Assembly (NCBI GenBank): GCA_016648135.1
Contig: JADDOH010010212.1
Location: 32,381 to 96,380 of the forward strand
Direction: 5' to 3'
Length of the DNA: 64,000 nt
DNA from: Agrypnia vestita
Lineage: Eukaryota; Arthropoda; Insecta; Trichoptera; Phryganeidae
The notes under the pieces were generated by a model. The model ran no database searches, was not told the DNA's origin, and saw nothing but the letters and a program-made list of their open reading frames with translations. The translations under genes were made by a program, and so were the position numbers. Below, piece after piece: positions 58,901 through 64,000 of the stretch (its first letter is position 1; each line of letters begins with the position of its first letter).

Positions 58901-61900
58901 ATTGCGGGGTCCATCATCAGGACTGATGTGTTGTTGTGAACTTGTTAACACAACACTGACAACATTCTCACCCTACTTTCAACACGGTATTGCAAGCCAA
59001 TACTTAACCATAACACAAACATTTACTATAATACATGCAATGTGTTGCAATTGGTGGCAAAAACACGGCATAATGCCCCCGAAGACACAAACCTGAAAAT
59101 TTTATATAAATTACACATTTGTATGGGAAATAAGGTATAGAAGTAATTGGGTCTCTATAGGACTTACTACCTATCGTATGGCTGGCTTAAGTGATCACTT
59201 GTATCACGTAATAATCATGGCCTTCCACTCCATTCAGCTGACAGCACTTCACAATCCATCCCCACTCATAATACTGAATCCTTCAGCTTCTCACTCCAAG
59301 TGCAATTGGCTAGGCTGGGGAACCAGCTATGCACAGCATCACATCAACACAGACCATAACCATCTCCAAAAGCAGACTAATGCAATTTTACCTTTTCCAA
59401 AACCTAAATAAATGATTCTTTATCCCATCCATTTCCTATTTGTCTCGTTATCATGGAGCAAGTTTTGTCACTAAAATTGTATACCATAGATCAATTTTAT
59501 TTATTCCACTAAATTGTATAGTTGATTGAAAGATATTGCCAACTGGCAATAAACTGACACTTTTTATTCTGTGAACCAAAAATGAATAAATATTTTATCT
59601 GACTTTATCTTATTTATTAAAATTAATTTATCCATCAAATGATCATTTTGATACTAGAAATAATAGTATATGATAGTAGAAAGCTGGTTCCCCAATGTGG
59701 TAGTTTTTAAGGAAATATTCCCACCTGACCAAGAGAATCTTCGGATGTTTAGCGTGTAATGTGGGAGGGTATTTATGTGGCAAAGCTAGTAACACCAGAC
59801 AGAACATTATTGTGCATAATAAATAAGATTCAATAAATCTCAGTTCATAATTCAGTCATAATGAACTGATATTTATTGAACAACCATTATAAGTTAAATA
59901 GTTAACAGAAATTGTGCTTGCATATTGTACAATGGTCGCTGATGGAATGGTAGGTATGTTCTGCAGAAGACACCATAGCAGCGCTGTCTTTTTCTTACTT
60001 CCAATTAGTTGGAATTGTTTCTCCTTATGGCTAGAATACACCGTAGATTCCATCACAATACTTTAAGGTCTCTAGTTGAAAACGTAAAAATTGTATTATT
60101 ATACTCACGGCCCTGACGGCTTCGAAGCTGAGTTGTTGGTAAGGCTCAGAGTCCCTGTCGCTCAGCTTATCGTCCCACGTTATCTGAAAGACAAATCAAT
60201 ATTCCATTAACATTAGAGAAATTTTTATTGCAAGGTTCCCTCAACTTTTTCGAGAACACATACCGTTGGCAAGCCATTGTTTTTCTAGCAGTGCACAAGC
60301 ACAGGTTAGTTATGGAAGCAGCACTGATGTATTCAAGAGAGGCCAATTAGAAGTGTCTACTTTCTTAAATGCAAATTAAATGCGGAGTGAACACAGAAAT
60401 GAGGTTACTCAGGTATGTGGTAATGAATATTTAGGTGGTTTGATTATGCAAAACGAATGTGTGACAAATATGTATGGTGTGTATGTAATTGCGTACACTT
60501 TTTTCTGTTGTTTCTCCCGCTCGCCTTCCTACTGGGATTGTTAAGAAGATACTTCTTGGTATTCATTTCTCTGGCATTATTCGCGCTTGTCCAAGCCGCC
60601 TCATTTGTGATTTATCTACATGTAGAAGTAGGGGCTACACGCCCCTATAGACGCACTACCCCCTTTAGAAAACTCATCTCGGCAGCCTGGACTGCTGCTC
60701 TCACTCTCTCCATTAGTGTTCGTATTTGGTGGCCATGTATTACGGTGTTTAAACAGATTTGAAAACAGTCAGTTGATCTTGATTTTCTTATCACCGTACT
60801 ATTTAGAAAACTAAAACGCCGGCTGCAGTTTTGATTCTTCTATTTATTTAACTTTCCTGCATCCATCGCTTGATAAGCCAGTCCAAAGTATTTTGCCATC
60901 CATCATCGTCATCGTCATTGTCATCATCATCATCGTGAAGAGTAAGGTATCGATTTCCGCATTTCCAACTCTTATGGTCCTTGTCGTTTGGCTTATCCAG
61001 TCCAAAGACAGCTGTCGCATTGCTATTCCAACATTGAACTCTTCAATGCCTTTGAGATATGATGTTGAAGACACTTGTTGCGTAAGCTGTGTACAACAAG
61101 ACGCACAACTGAAGTATCTCCATTGTAAAAGAACTCATAATCAAAGAGAGACCTTAAATTTTTAGGGTATCTTGCCAGAATTGATAGGGAATGCAATCCC
61201 AATCCCGCGAGATCTCAAGGCATTTTACGAGATCAATCCCGAACTGAAAAATCGGACGAGATTATTGGGATTATCGGAATTGATTAGCATTTTTTATGTT
61301 TTGTATGTTTTACAAATAACCCTGTATATCTACAGAGCTTTCAATAAGTACTTAAAACTTATATTCATGTCACATGTAAATAATGAAAATAGCTTTGAAT
61401 AATATTTGCTGTATTTTATCAACTTAAAATAGTAATAAAAATTACTAATAGTTAGTAGTTTTTACTCTACTACAGTGACTGATTGATGCTTGGACAAACG
61501 CCTACAAAAACTTTAATGCAATGATTACTAATGAACATTTTATTAAAATTGCTTATATAAAAATGCAAGGCATTGTCAGCTCTATAAATAAATAAAAAAC
61601 ACAAAAGTATTCGAGATCCCGATCCGTAGGGATCCTGCGGGATTGGAAATTCTATTCTCGAGGGATCCCGAAAGGGCAATCCCGACGCGGGATTGCATAC
61701 CCTAGCCATGTCATGGATTGAGAAAGGAAGATTCCTCACTTGTTGGATCAACTATGTGGATAATTAGCTACAGGCACTTCTTTGTTGACAGTGCTAAAAC
61801 TGCTGCACGCTTAGGGAGTTGGAGGAGAATAATCAAGGGGGCAGGAGGTCATAAAGATCACAATTCTCGGTCTTGAGGGGACCGACATGGATGATGATGA

Positions 61901-62430
61901 ATGTAACATTTATGCGAAAGGAGGCAAGAATCATTGAATAGGTTCCTTGATAAAATCACACAACAAAAAAAAGATTTAGCTAGCAGTTAGCAGTGACTCT
62001 ATTAGTGACATTATCATAAAAAAGTGTTTTGTAATTTTTTCTAATAGGTAAGTTTCTATTATGGACAACAACCTTGGCAACTTCAAATGGCTATCTATGC
62101 CAAAAAATCTATGGAAAAGACACGATGGGAAGTCGAACCAATCCTGCTTCCTTGCTAAATGCATCATATAGGTTCTTTATGGGAAATTTAACATGTCATA
62201 ATTCTCTGTTATATTGAGTCATGGAATACGCCATTACTCCAACCTCCTTTCACTTGACTACATTAAGTGTCGGTGGCAGGAAAATTAAAATAATACAAGT
62301 GCATAGGTACTAACCTTCCTGTCATACATCCTGTCAACTCTGAGACTGAACACCATGGCCGCTACCTTCCGGCAGGGGTCGCGGTGGTTCCTGCGAGCGT
62401 ATCCAGGCCGGCAGTGACAGCTCGATATTC
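43828..62430 (-). CDS. Gene 2: SEA-EGF single-pass membrane protein, 3' part
   Basis: Exons 62315-62430, 60109-60183, 58575-58691, 58256-58394, 56790-56868, 55706-55843, 52775-52900, 51589-51697, 50854-50922, one of 49000-49106 or 48855-48961, 46744-46871, 45261-45397 and 43828-43950 join in phase to 487 codons plus TAA. Approximate residues: 1-20 the end of an EGF (CHCRPGYARR); 21-149 a SEA domain (VFSLRVDRMY, DRDSEPYQQLSFEAV, GVFVNVTVL); 150-195 a calcium-binding EGF (DLDECSSPELNDC); 196-233 a second EGF (CHTCPPTHCSNRGTC); 238-263 a hydrophobic helix; 264-487 a cytoplasmic tail rich in Ser, Pro, Met and Tyr, ending NQQYYGQ. It is a type I membrane protein; the ligand is unknown and no ortholog is assigned. 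The 5' part lies beyond the right edge. Confidence 0.9.
43985..44600 (+). repeat. Dispersed repeat R3, copy 1, interrupted
   Basis: 43985-44117 and 44506-44600 together match 51838-52085: AATTGACAGC, GAACAAACCA and CACACATTCATTACTGCC, then ACTACACAGATTGGG, and after the break TGAGTTTGTAGATGCATTCC, GACAATTTGACTACT. The interruption is the pogo-like element at 44118-44505. Confidence 0.75.
44118..44505. mobile_element. pogo/Tigger-like MITE
   Basis: The left end CAGTAAAATCTCTTTTATTT and right end (reverse) TAGTATAACCTCGTTAATTC are pogo-type inverted repeats rich in AATTCGAA. The insert sits at a TA in repeat R3. The interior is AT-rich, and 44330-44500 is the reverse of 45790-45960 in the copy described next. 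Confidence 0.75.
45261..45397 (-). CDS. Gene 2 exon L: serine-rich tail
   Basis: 137 bases between TCCCAG and GTGAGA. It encodes GLNSQQAESSSSESDSRAPD, RTDLLGARGFHVPRPKSRSN and TVNSMA. The SSSSESDS stretch is acidic and phosphorylatable by pattern. Confidence 0.9.
45790..46305. mobile_element. pogo/Tigger-like MITE, second copy
   Basis: Right end: GAATTTCGAATTATCGGATC, TCGAATTAACGCGTTTTTAC and TG at 46305. It contains TTTCGAATTATGCAGAACCC and CCCGTTAATTTGAAATTCAA, matching the copy at 44118 in reverse. The left end is unclear, near a T-run at 45710-45724. Confidence 0.65.
46744..46871 (-). CDS. Gene 2 exon K: Ser/Thr/Met-rich tail
   Basis: 128 bases between TTACAG and GTAACT. It encodes LGLHMGGSTMHLNTQSNMNT, GATITSRANTLSGLGHAFST and LS. 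The phase accepts either J copy. No domain recognised. Confidence 0.9.
47030..47645 (+). mobile_element. Non-LTR element C-terminal part, plus strand
   Basis: Reads GIEFSSDGRQESEVGSRIGA, ASNMLHSLYT, VKTKPVVFKSVYRPTLIYND, then SVLMERMSARIQAAEMSFLR. Stops and frame changes follow, with LDCLTRAEAVQDRGI beyond them. A related minus-strand piece lies at 60650-60780. It sits in the gene 2 intron between exons K and J. Confidence 0.8.
47990..48652. mobile_element. Non-autonomous DNA element with MADF/Myb-like frame
   Basis: The ends AAAGGTACAGATACACATGC TTATTA and (reverse) AAAGGCACATGCTTATTAGTGG are inverted repeats, and subterminal GCATGCTCA-type motifs recur many times. The minus frame 48237-48437 reads MARWGDDKTLLFVTHYRN, HECLRNTRSPLCKN and NNVYETLLKDMND. 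This matches the first half of a MADF or Myb/SANT-like DNA-binding domain, often the second protein of PIF/Harbinger elements. No transposase is present. Confidence 0.6.
48855..48961 (-). CDS. Gene 2 exon J1: duplicated proline-rich exon, downstream copy
   Basis: 107 bases with the same splice sites as J2, encoding QPEPAPGHPDARPTSAMYGA and YPTLPAGTLPPVPRP. The repeat unit is 145 bases including flanking intron. Because 107 is not a multiple of three, using both copies would shift the frame. Confidence 0.85.
49000..49106 (-). CDS. Gene 2 exon J2: duplicated proline-rich exon, upstream copy
   Basis: 107 bases between GTGATAG and GTAAGC (phase 0 in, 2 out). It encodes QPEPAPGHPGARPTSAMYGA and YPTLPAGTLPPVPRP. 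It differs from 48855-48961 by two bases, one silent and one giving Gly where the other has Asp. A second AG three bases later could remove the first Gln. Confidence 0.85.
50350..50490. mobile_element. Short MITE with GGCCGGCGCCA ends
   Basis: 141 bases bounded by GGCCGGCGCCA inverted repeats. Flanks are TTA on the left and ATA on the right, so the target duplication is imperfect. The ends resemble those of the Harbinger-like element at 36768. Lies in the intron between exons I and J of gene 2. Confidence 0.65.
50854..50922 (-). CDS. Gene 2 exon I: cytoplasmic helix
   Basis: 69 bases, phase 0-0, between CTCTCAG and GTAAGT. It encodes VSLEERMRWAQLADVMAQAN then HYA, an amphipathic helix by pattern. 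Confidence 0.9.
51589..51697 (-). CDS. Gene 2 exon H: juxtamembrane tail
   Basis: 109 bases between TTACAG and GTAAGT. It encodes RRWNREQKSAAGMGSPVFGY then MTGGAKVPNMGHPPYQ. The basic RRWNR stop-transfer cluster follows the helix. Contains PPY, a possible WW-binding motif. Confidence 0.92.
51838..52085 (+). repeat. Dispersed repeat R3, copy 2 (uninterrupted)
   Basis: Contains AATTGTCAAATTGACAGCTC, ATCACATACACTCATCACTG, CTAGACTACACAGACTGGGC and CTGAGTACAGTGAGTTTGTG. It is the empty-site counterpart of 43985-44600. It includes a short local GTTCAACGTGTT duplication. Confidence 0.75.
52425..52515. mobile_element. Foldback element, small remnant
   Basis: CTTGCATGGTCCATTG and its mirror ATGGACCATGCAATGGGATC flank CAGTCTGATG. 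Beyond that, TACGGCAGATTATCCCAGAG recalls the arm sequence GGCATAATACCCCAGAAG. Confidence 0.6.
52775..52900 (-). CDS. Gene 2 exon G: EGF close and transmembrane helix
   Basis: 126 bases between TTCCAG and GTTGGT. It encodes CTGAYYGSQCEVDGE, then VVGVAVGASLAALLVILITL and ACLVMW. The 26-residue hydrophobic run directly after the last EGF cysteine, followed by RRWNR in exon H, defines a type I topology. Confidence 0.93.
53110..53200 (+). repeat. Penelope-like 3' motif with hammerhead-like core
   Basis: 53121-53149 reads CTTGATGA, a perfect six-base stem (GAGAAC / GTTCTC) with loop ATT, then GAAAC. It is followed by TGTAG and AATAAAGTGGTGAAAACAAA. It is unrelated in sequence to the foldback family but has the same core order. 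Confidence 0.5.
53297..55049. mobile_element. Tigger (pogo) element with nested insertion
   Basis: The ends CAGTAAAAGCTCTTTAATAT and (reverse) CAGTAAAAGCTCGTTAATAC are inverted repeats flanked by TA on both sides (53295-53296 and 55050-55051). On the minus strand about 53580-53755 encodes the start of a CENP-B-type transposase: MDLIKDVGRKIEK, a stop, then GIANSTVSTILKNRAKIEK, the helix-turn-helix of the Tigger family. The catalytic domain is absent. A Harbinger element occupies 54087-54712. Confidence 0.85.
54087..54712. mobile_element. PIF/Harbinger element nested in the Tigger
   Basis: Ends: GGGTACGCGCGCACTAGCG, then TTTTTTCGCCGCGCGGC, and (reverse) GGGTACACGCGCACTAGCG. On the plus strand about 54190-54325 reads FKIFGELNEKFFQYYRMNKE and CFYELLKLVGPSIAYKNTPF, which is the N-terminal block of the Harbinger DDE transposase (F.RM....F..LL..V.P.I). 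The rest of the transposase is deleted. Confidence 0.82.
55135..55385 (-). repeat. Dispersed repeat R4, copy 1
   Basis: The reverse strand reads ATCATGGCCTTCCACTCTGC, GCTGTCAGCACATCCCC, CCTCAGCTTCTCATTTAAAG, GAACCAACTATGCACAGTC and TTTGTCTCGTTACCATGGAA. It is homologous to 59205-59470 on the plus strand. Confidence 0.75.
55706..55843 (-). CDS. Gene 2 exon F: EGF end and second EGF
   Basis: 138 bases between CACCAG and GTGAGT. It encodes CECPEEARDAWAEQPNRAGR, NCHTCPPTHCSNRGTC and SYRGGQPVCS. The polypyrimidine tract before the acceptor is weak (GATGGT... read in reverse), but coding phase and cysteine order leave little doubt. Confidence 0.9.
55879..55957. repeat. Hairpin of about 35-base arms
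   Basis: AACTTGTAAACATAAAATAA then ATGTCCAACCTTTAATATTT, mirrored after a short loop by AAATATTAAAGGGTGGACAT and TAGTTTACAAGTTT. It lies about 35 bases upstream (minus sense) of gene 2 exon F, so it is in the primary transcript near a splice acceptor. Confidence 0.8.
56790..56868 (-). CDS. Gene 2 exon E: calcium-binding EGF
   Basis: 79 bases between ATTTCAG and GTCAGT. With the split codon it encodes DLDECSSPELNDCHDLASC, then TNVWGSFK. D-x-D-E-C and the C..N..GSF.C order are the calcium-binding EGF signature. The donor is non-canonical after the GT (GTCAGT), but the phase fits exon F. Confidence 0.9.
57615..57805 (+). mobile_element. tRNA-derived SINE, third copy
   Basis: GTAGCTTGTTGGTCTTGTGG, TTAGGACTCTCTCCTCGTGA, GTCGCAGGTTCGAATCTCAC and CTCCAGACAAGCAAGTTAGT make up an A box and B box head. 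The tail AATATTGATGTGACACGAAT, then TTCGCATCTTTATTTTTT, ends in an A-rich run. It is the most complete copy in the window and lies in a gene 2 intron. Confidence 0.85.
58256..58394 (-). CDS. Gene 2 exon D: SEA end
   Basis: 139 bases between TTTCCAG and GTACCT (phase 0 in, 1 out). It encodes LEESGEMKGGADITRHLLGV, QRRSNNVGQSALWVDHTRGS and VSPLQ. GC-rich and well biased. Confidence 0.88.
58575..58691 (-). CDS. Gene 2 exon C: SEA domain
   Basis: 117 bases, phase 0-0, between TTTCAG and GTTAGT. It encodes VDSAFSMTPYSDEFVSGSVN, TIYKGPKGDSGVFVNVTVL. The alternating hydrophobic ending is the SEA beta strand. No GSVVV autoproteolysis motif is obvious; the nearest is SGVFVNV. Confidence 0.9.
58808..59097. 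mobile_element. Foldback element, fourth copy
   Basis: Left arm: CAGGTTTTCATGGCAACTCA, GGGAATTATGCCGTG, CATTTCGGATTCCATTGCGG, CATCATCAGGACTGATGTG. Right part: AACACGGTATTGCAAGCCAA, ACACGGCATAATGCCCCCGA, ACACAAACCTGAAAA. The right arm lacks the CTGATGA...GAAAC segment. Lies 120 bases upstream of gene 2 exon C. Confidence 0.72.
59115..59178 (+). repeat. Partial copy of the hairpin MITE at 21861
   Basis: TATGGGAAATAAGGTATAGA, AGTAATTGGGTCTCTATAGG and ACTTACTACC match one arm and the centre of 21861-22010. It directly follows the foldback copy. Confidence 0.65.
59205..59470 (+). repeat. Dispersed repeat R4, copy 2
   Basis: AATCATGGCCTTCCACTCCA, CAGCTGACAGCACTTC, CTTCAGCTTCTCACTCCAAG, GGAACCAGCTATGCACAGCA and ATTTGTCTCGTTATCATGGA. 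Inverted relative to 55135-55385. A 77-codon frame overlaps it but lacks motifs. Confidence 0.75.
60109..60183 (-). CDS. Gene 2 exon B: SEA domain
   Basis: 75 bases, phase 0-0, between CTTTCAG and GTGAGT. It encodes ITWDDKLSDRDSEPYQQLSF and EAVRA. The L.D..S..Y..L...V spacing is typical of SEA helices. Confidence 0.9.
60650..60785 (-). mobile_element. Non-LTR element fragment
   Basis: The minus strand reads TLMERVRAAVQAAEMSFLKG and VVRL after a decayed stretch, matching MERMSARIQAAEMSFLR of 47030-47645. 5'- and 3'-truncated. Confidence 0.75.
61163..61707. mobile_element. hAT-like MITE
   Basis: The left end is TAGGGTATC, with GGGAATGCAATCCCAATCCC close by. The right end (reverse) is TAGGGTATGCAATCCCGCGT followed by CGGGATTGCCC. 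Multiple GGGATCC/ATCCCG motifs lie inside both ends. TAGGGT ends with GC-rich subterminal repeats suggest hAT, but an 8-base target duplication is not evident. Confidence 0.5.
62315..62430 (-). CDS. Gene 2 exon A: EGF end and SEA start
   Basis: 116 bases between CTTTCAG and GTTAGT. It encodes ISSCHCRPGYARRNHRDPCR then KVAAMVFSLRVDRMYDRK. Phase 1 in, so an upstream exon must exist right of this one. A piggyBac TTAA lies 25-28 bases upstream of its acceptor. Confidence 0.88.
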
Positions 62431-62454
62431 CTGAAAGAGAATACTCTTAATCAC

Positions 62455-64000
62455 TTAACCCATTTTTCGCTGACGTTGCGGCAGCGCAACGGTTATTTGA
62501 ACAGGTCATATTCTGAGAATTCGGTAAGGAATTTCCGTAATGAGCTTAGGTGTGTATTGTCAAGGTCTTATTATATCCTTAAATAGGTTCAGGTATAAAT
62601 ATATTATATTTAGTTACAATTCAGAGGTCTTCAAAAAAGGACACGACGCGACACTCAGGTAAGCTGTTTTTGAATACATTATATTTTTAAGATATTGCAA
62701 AATATTTTAATATTTTTTTATCATTTCTTAAAAAAAATATATGAAATTTAATAATTAATAATTTTTGTAAAATTTAAAAACTTATAAAGGGCAAATATAA
62801 TACGGATTATTAGGCCGTTGCGTCAGTGCAACGTCAGCGAAATGTGGGGGTAAAATCCATTCCAATATTTTACGCACGAATGCCATCAACGAATTTTAAT
62901 ATCGTGATTTTTTGCTTGAGGATTAATAAAAAAGATTTTTTTACCGCACAAGAGGCTGCTGATTTTATTGCATAGAACTGGAATGTTGATAGTAATGAAG
63001 AAAAAGACATTCCAGATGTAGTTATTTTACCTCCTGAAGTTTCTGAACTTACCGACGAAGAGGACTTTGATGATAATGATATACGCAAAGACATATATAA
63101 CCATGTATTCAGGATAAAGCAGGAACCTTGGAAGTAAATTCAAAAAGGTTGGTGAGTGAACCTTCAACATCTCAGTGTTTAACTTGCCAGGCGAGGCGAG
63201 CCAAGGAAAATGCAGTGGTCCAAATCACAGCCAAGTCTTGGACATTAGCTTCATCAGATGGATACATTTATGCTTTTGATCTATATAGGGGAAAACTATA
63301 GAGCCTTCAAACATTTATAATTTGGGTATTGGAGGAAATGTGACGGGTCTTCTGAAAAATTTAGAAAATCCAGCTCACCACATTGTTTATTTTGATAAAT
63401 TATTTACATCTATCCCCCTTATGATATATTTGAGGAATAATTTGTTTTCGCCACTGGCACAATAAGAGAAAATCGTCTAAAGAATATTGGACCTTTAAAA
63501 TCCTCCAAAGAAATAAAAAAAAATGGAAAGGGGTGAATTCGATTATAGATTTGAAAAGAAAACTGTGATAGTAGTTGTTCGATGAAAGGATAGTGGCTTC
63601 AAATTGTGATGGGATTGAACCAATTAAAAATATATCAAGGTATCTAATTAAATATTTTAAAAAAACTGTGTAACAATCACTCAACCGAATGCTGTTACAC
63701 AATAATATAATCGTTTAATGGGTGGAGTTGATAAGTCAACTTTGTTTCCAACTAAAAATAGGAGTTCGCGGTAAAAAGTGGTAGTGGGCCATATTTTCAA
63801 ACATCTGTGATGTGGCAGTATGTAATTCATGGAAACTATATCAAATGGTTCATCCTGAAGAAAATAAGTGCCTTTTAAATTTTAAAAGACTTATAGCAAC
63901 CACATTTATGAAATCATCAAAAGCGAACTTATTGTGCGTAGGAAAACCATTTAGATTTTTAACATCATCAGGTCCAAATCAAGGCACTCAACATTTTTTG
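62455..64000 (+). mobile_element. piggyBac element, left end and body, running off the window
   Basis: The target TTAA at 62455-62458 is followed by the terminal repeat CCCATTTTTCGCTGACGTTG, then CGGCAGCGCAACGG. An inverted subterminal copy lies at 62813-62848 (CCGTTGCGTCAGTGCAACGT, CAGCGAAATG). The transposase remnant follows. TTAA plus CCC ends plus a piggyBac protein makes the family assignment firm. The right end is beyond 64000. Confidence 0.88.
62879..64000 (+). pseudogene. piggyBac transposase pseudogene (partial)
   Basis: Plus-strand pieces in several frames follow the order of a piggyBac transposase. An acidic N-terminus comes first (VVILPPEVSELTDEEDFDDN). A stretch ending VYFDKLFTSIPLMIYLRNN carries the first catalytic Asp. 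MERGEFDYRFEKKTVIVVVR comes next, followed by a KD pair for the second Asp. PNAVTQ-YNRLMGGVDKS carries the third Asp. KKW-like and SWKLYQ-like blocks follow, with RLIATTFMKSSKANL at the edge. Many stops and frameshifts, so it cannot encode an active enzyme. The C-terminal cysteine-rich domain would lie outside the window. Confidence 0.85.

Noticed and set aside
60850..61080. Region with CATCAT repeats and two overlapping open frames
   Set aside because: Trinucleotide repeats keep the frames open. No conserved motif was recognised, though a non-LTR tail remains possible.

Overview
The window is eukaryotic nuclear DNA from an insect, most likely a moth or butterfly. It has no bacterial-type genes. 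Two spliced host genes lie on the minus strand, with exons of 42-197 bases, GT/AG splice sites and introns full of decayed transposons. The lepidopteran guess rests on the mix of elements: Helitron remnants, piggyBac, tRNA-headed SINEs, many 5'-truncated non-LTR elements and foldback MITEs. It is an inference.

Layout. (1) 1-3740: stacked retroelement debris, with two inverted copies of one LTR-like repeat and two non-LTR fragments. (2) 3741-18636, minus: gene 1, ten exons in consistent phase (435 codons). It encodes a secreted protein with a signal peptide, a cysteine-rich N-terminus, a CUB domain split by two frame-neutral linker exons, and a second CUB-like region. Its last exon was not found. 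A TATA box lies upstream at 18753-18760. Foldback elements, a Helitron remnant and LTR pieces sit in its introns. (3) 18900-43670: about 25 kb without a recognisable host gene, made of non-LTR fragments, SINEs, hairpin MITEs, a minisatellite, LTR-like pieces and unassigned AT-rich DNA. (4) 43676-62430, minus: the 3' part of gene 2, twelve exon positions plus one tandemly duplicated exon (487 codons plus stop). It encodes the end of an EGF module, a SEA domain, a calcium-binding EGF, a second EGF, one membrane helix and a cytoplasmic tail of about 220 residues. Its introns hold pogo/Tigger, PIF/Harbinger, hAT-like, SINE and foldback elements. (5) 62455 to the right edge: a decayed piggyBac element inserted 25 bases from a splice acceptor of gene 2.

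The two genes are transcribed in the same direction and both act at or outside the cell surface. Nothing shows that they work together. The points I find most worth following are: a nearly identical tandem exon pair whose joint inclusion would shift the frame (candidate mutually exclusive splicing); a family of giant palindromes whose arms carry hammerhead-ribozyme-like cores, which suggests a link to Penelope-like elements; a pogo insertion whose pre-insertion site is preserved in a second repeat copy; and a Harbinger nested in a Tigger element. I did not find a clearly new multi-gene system.
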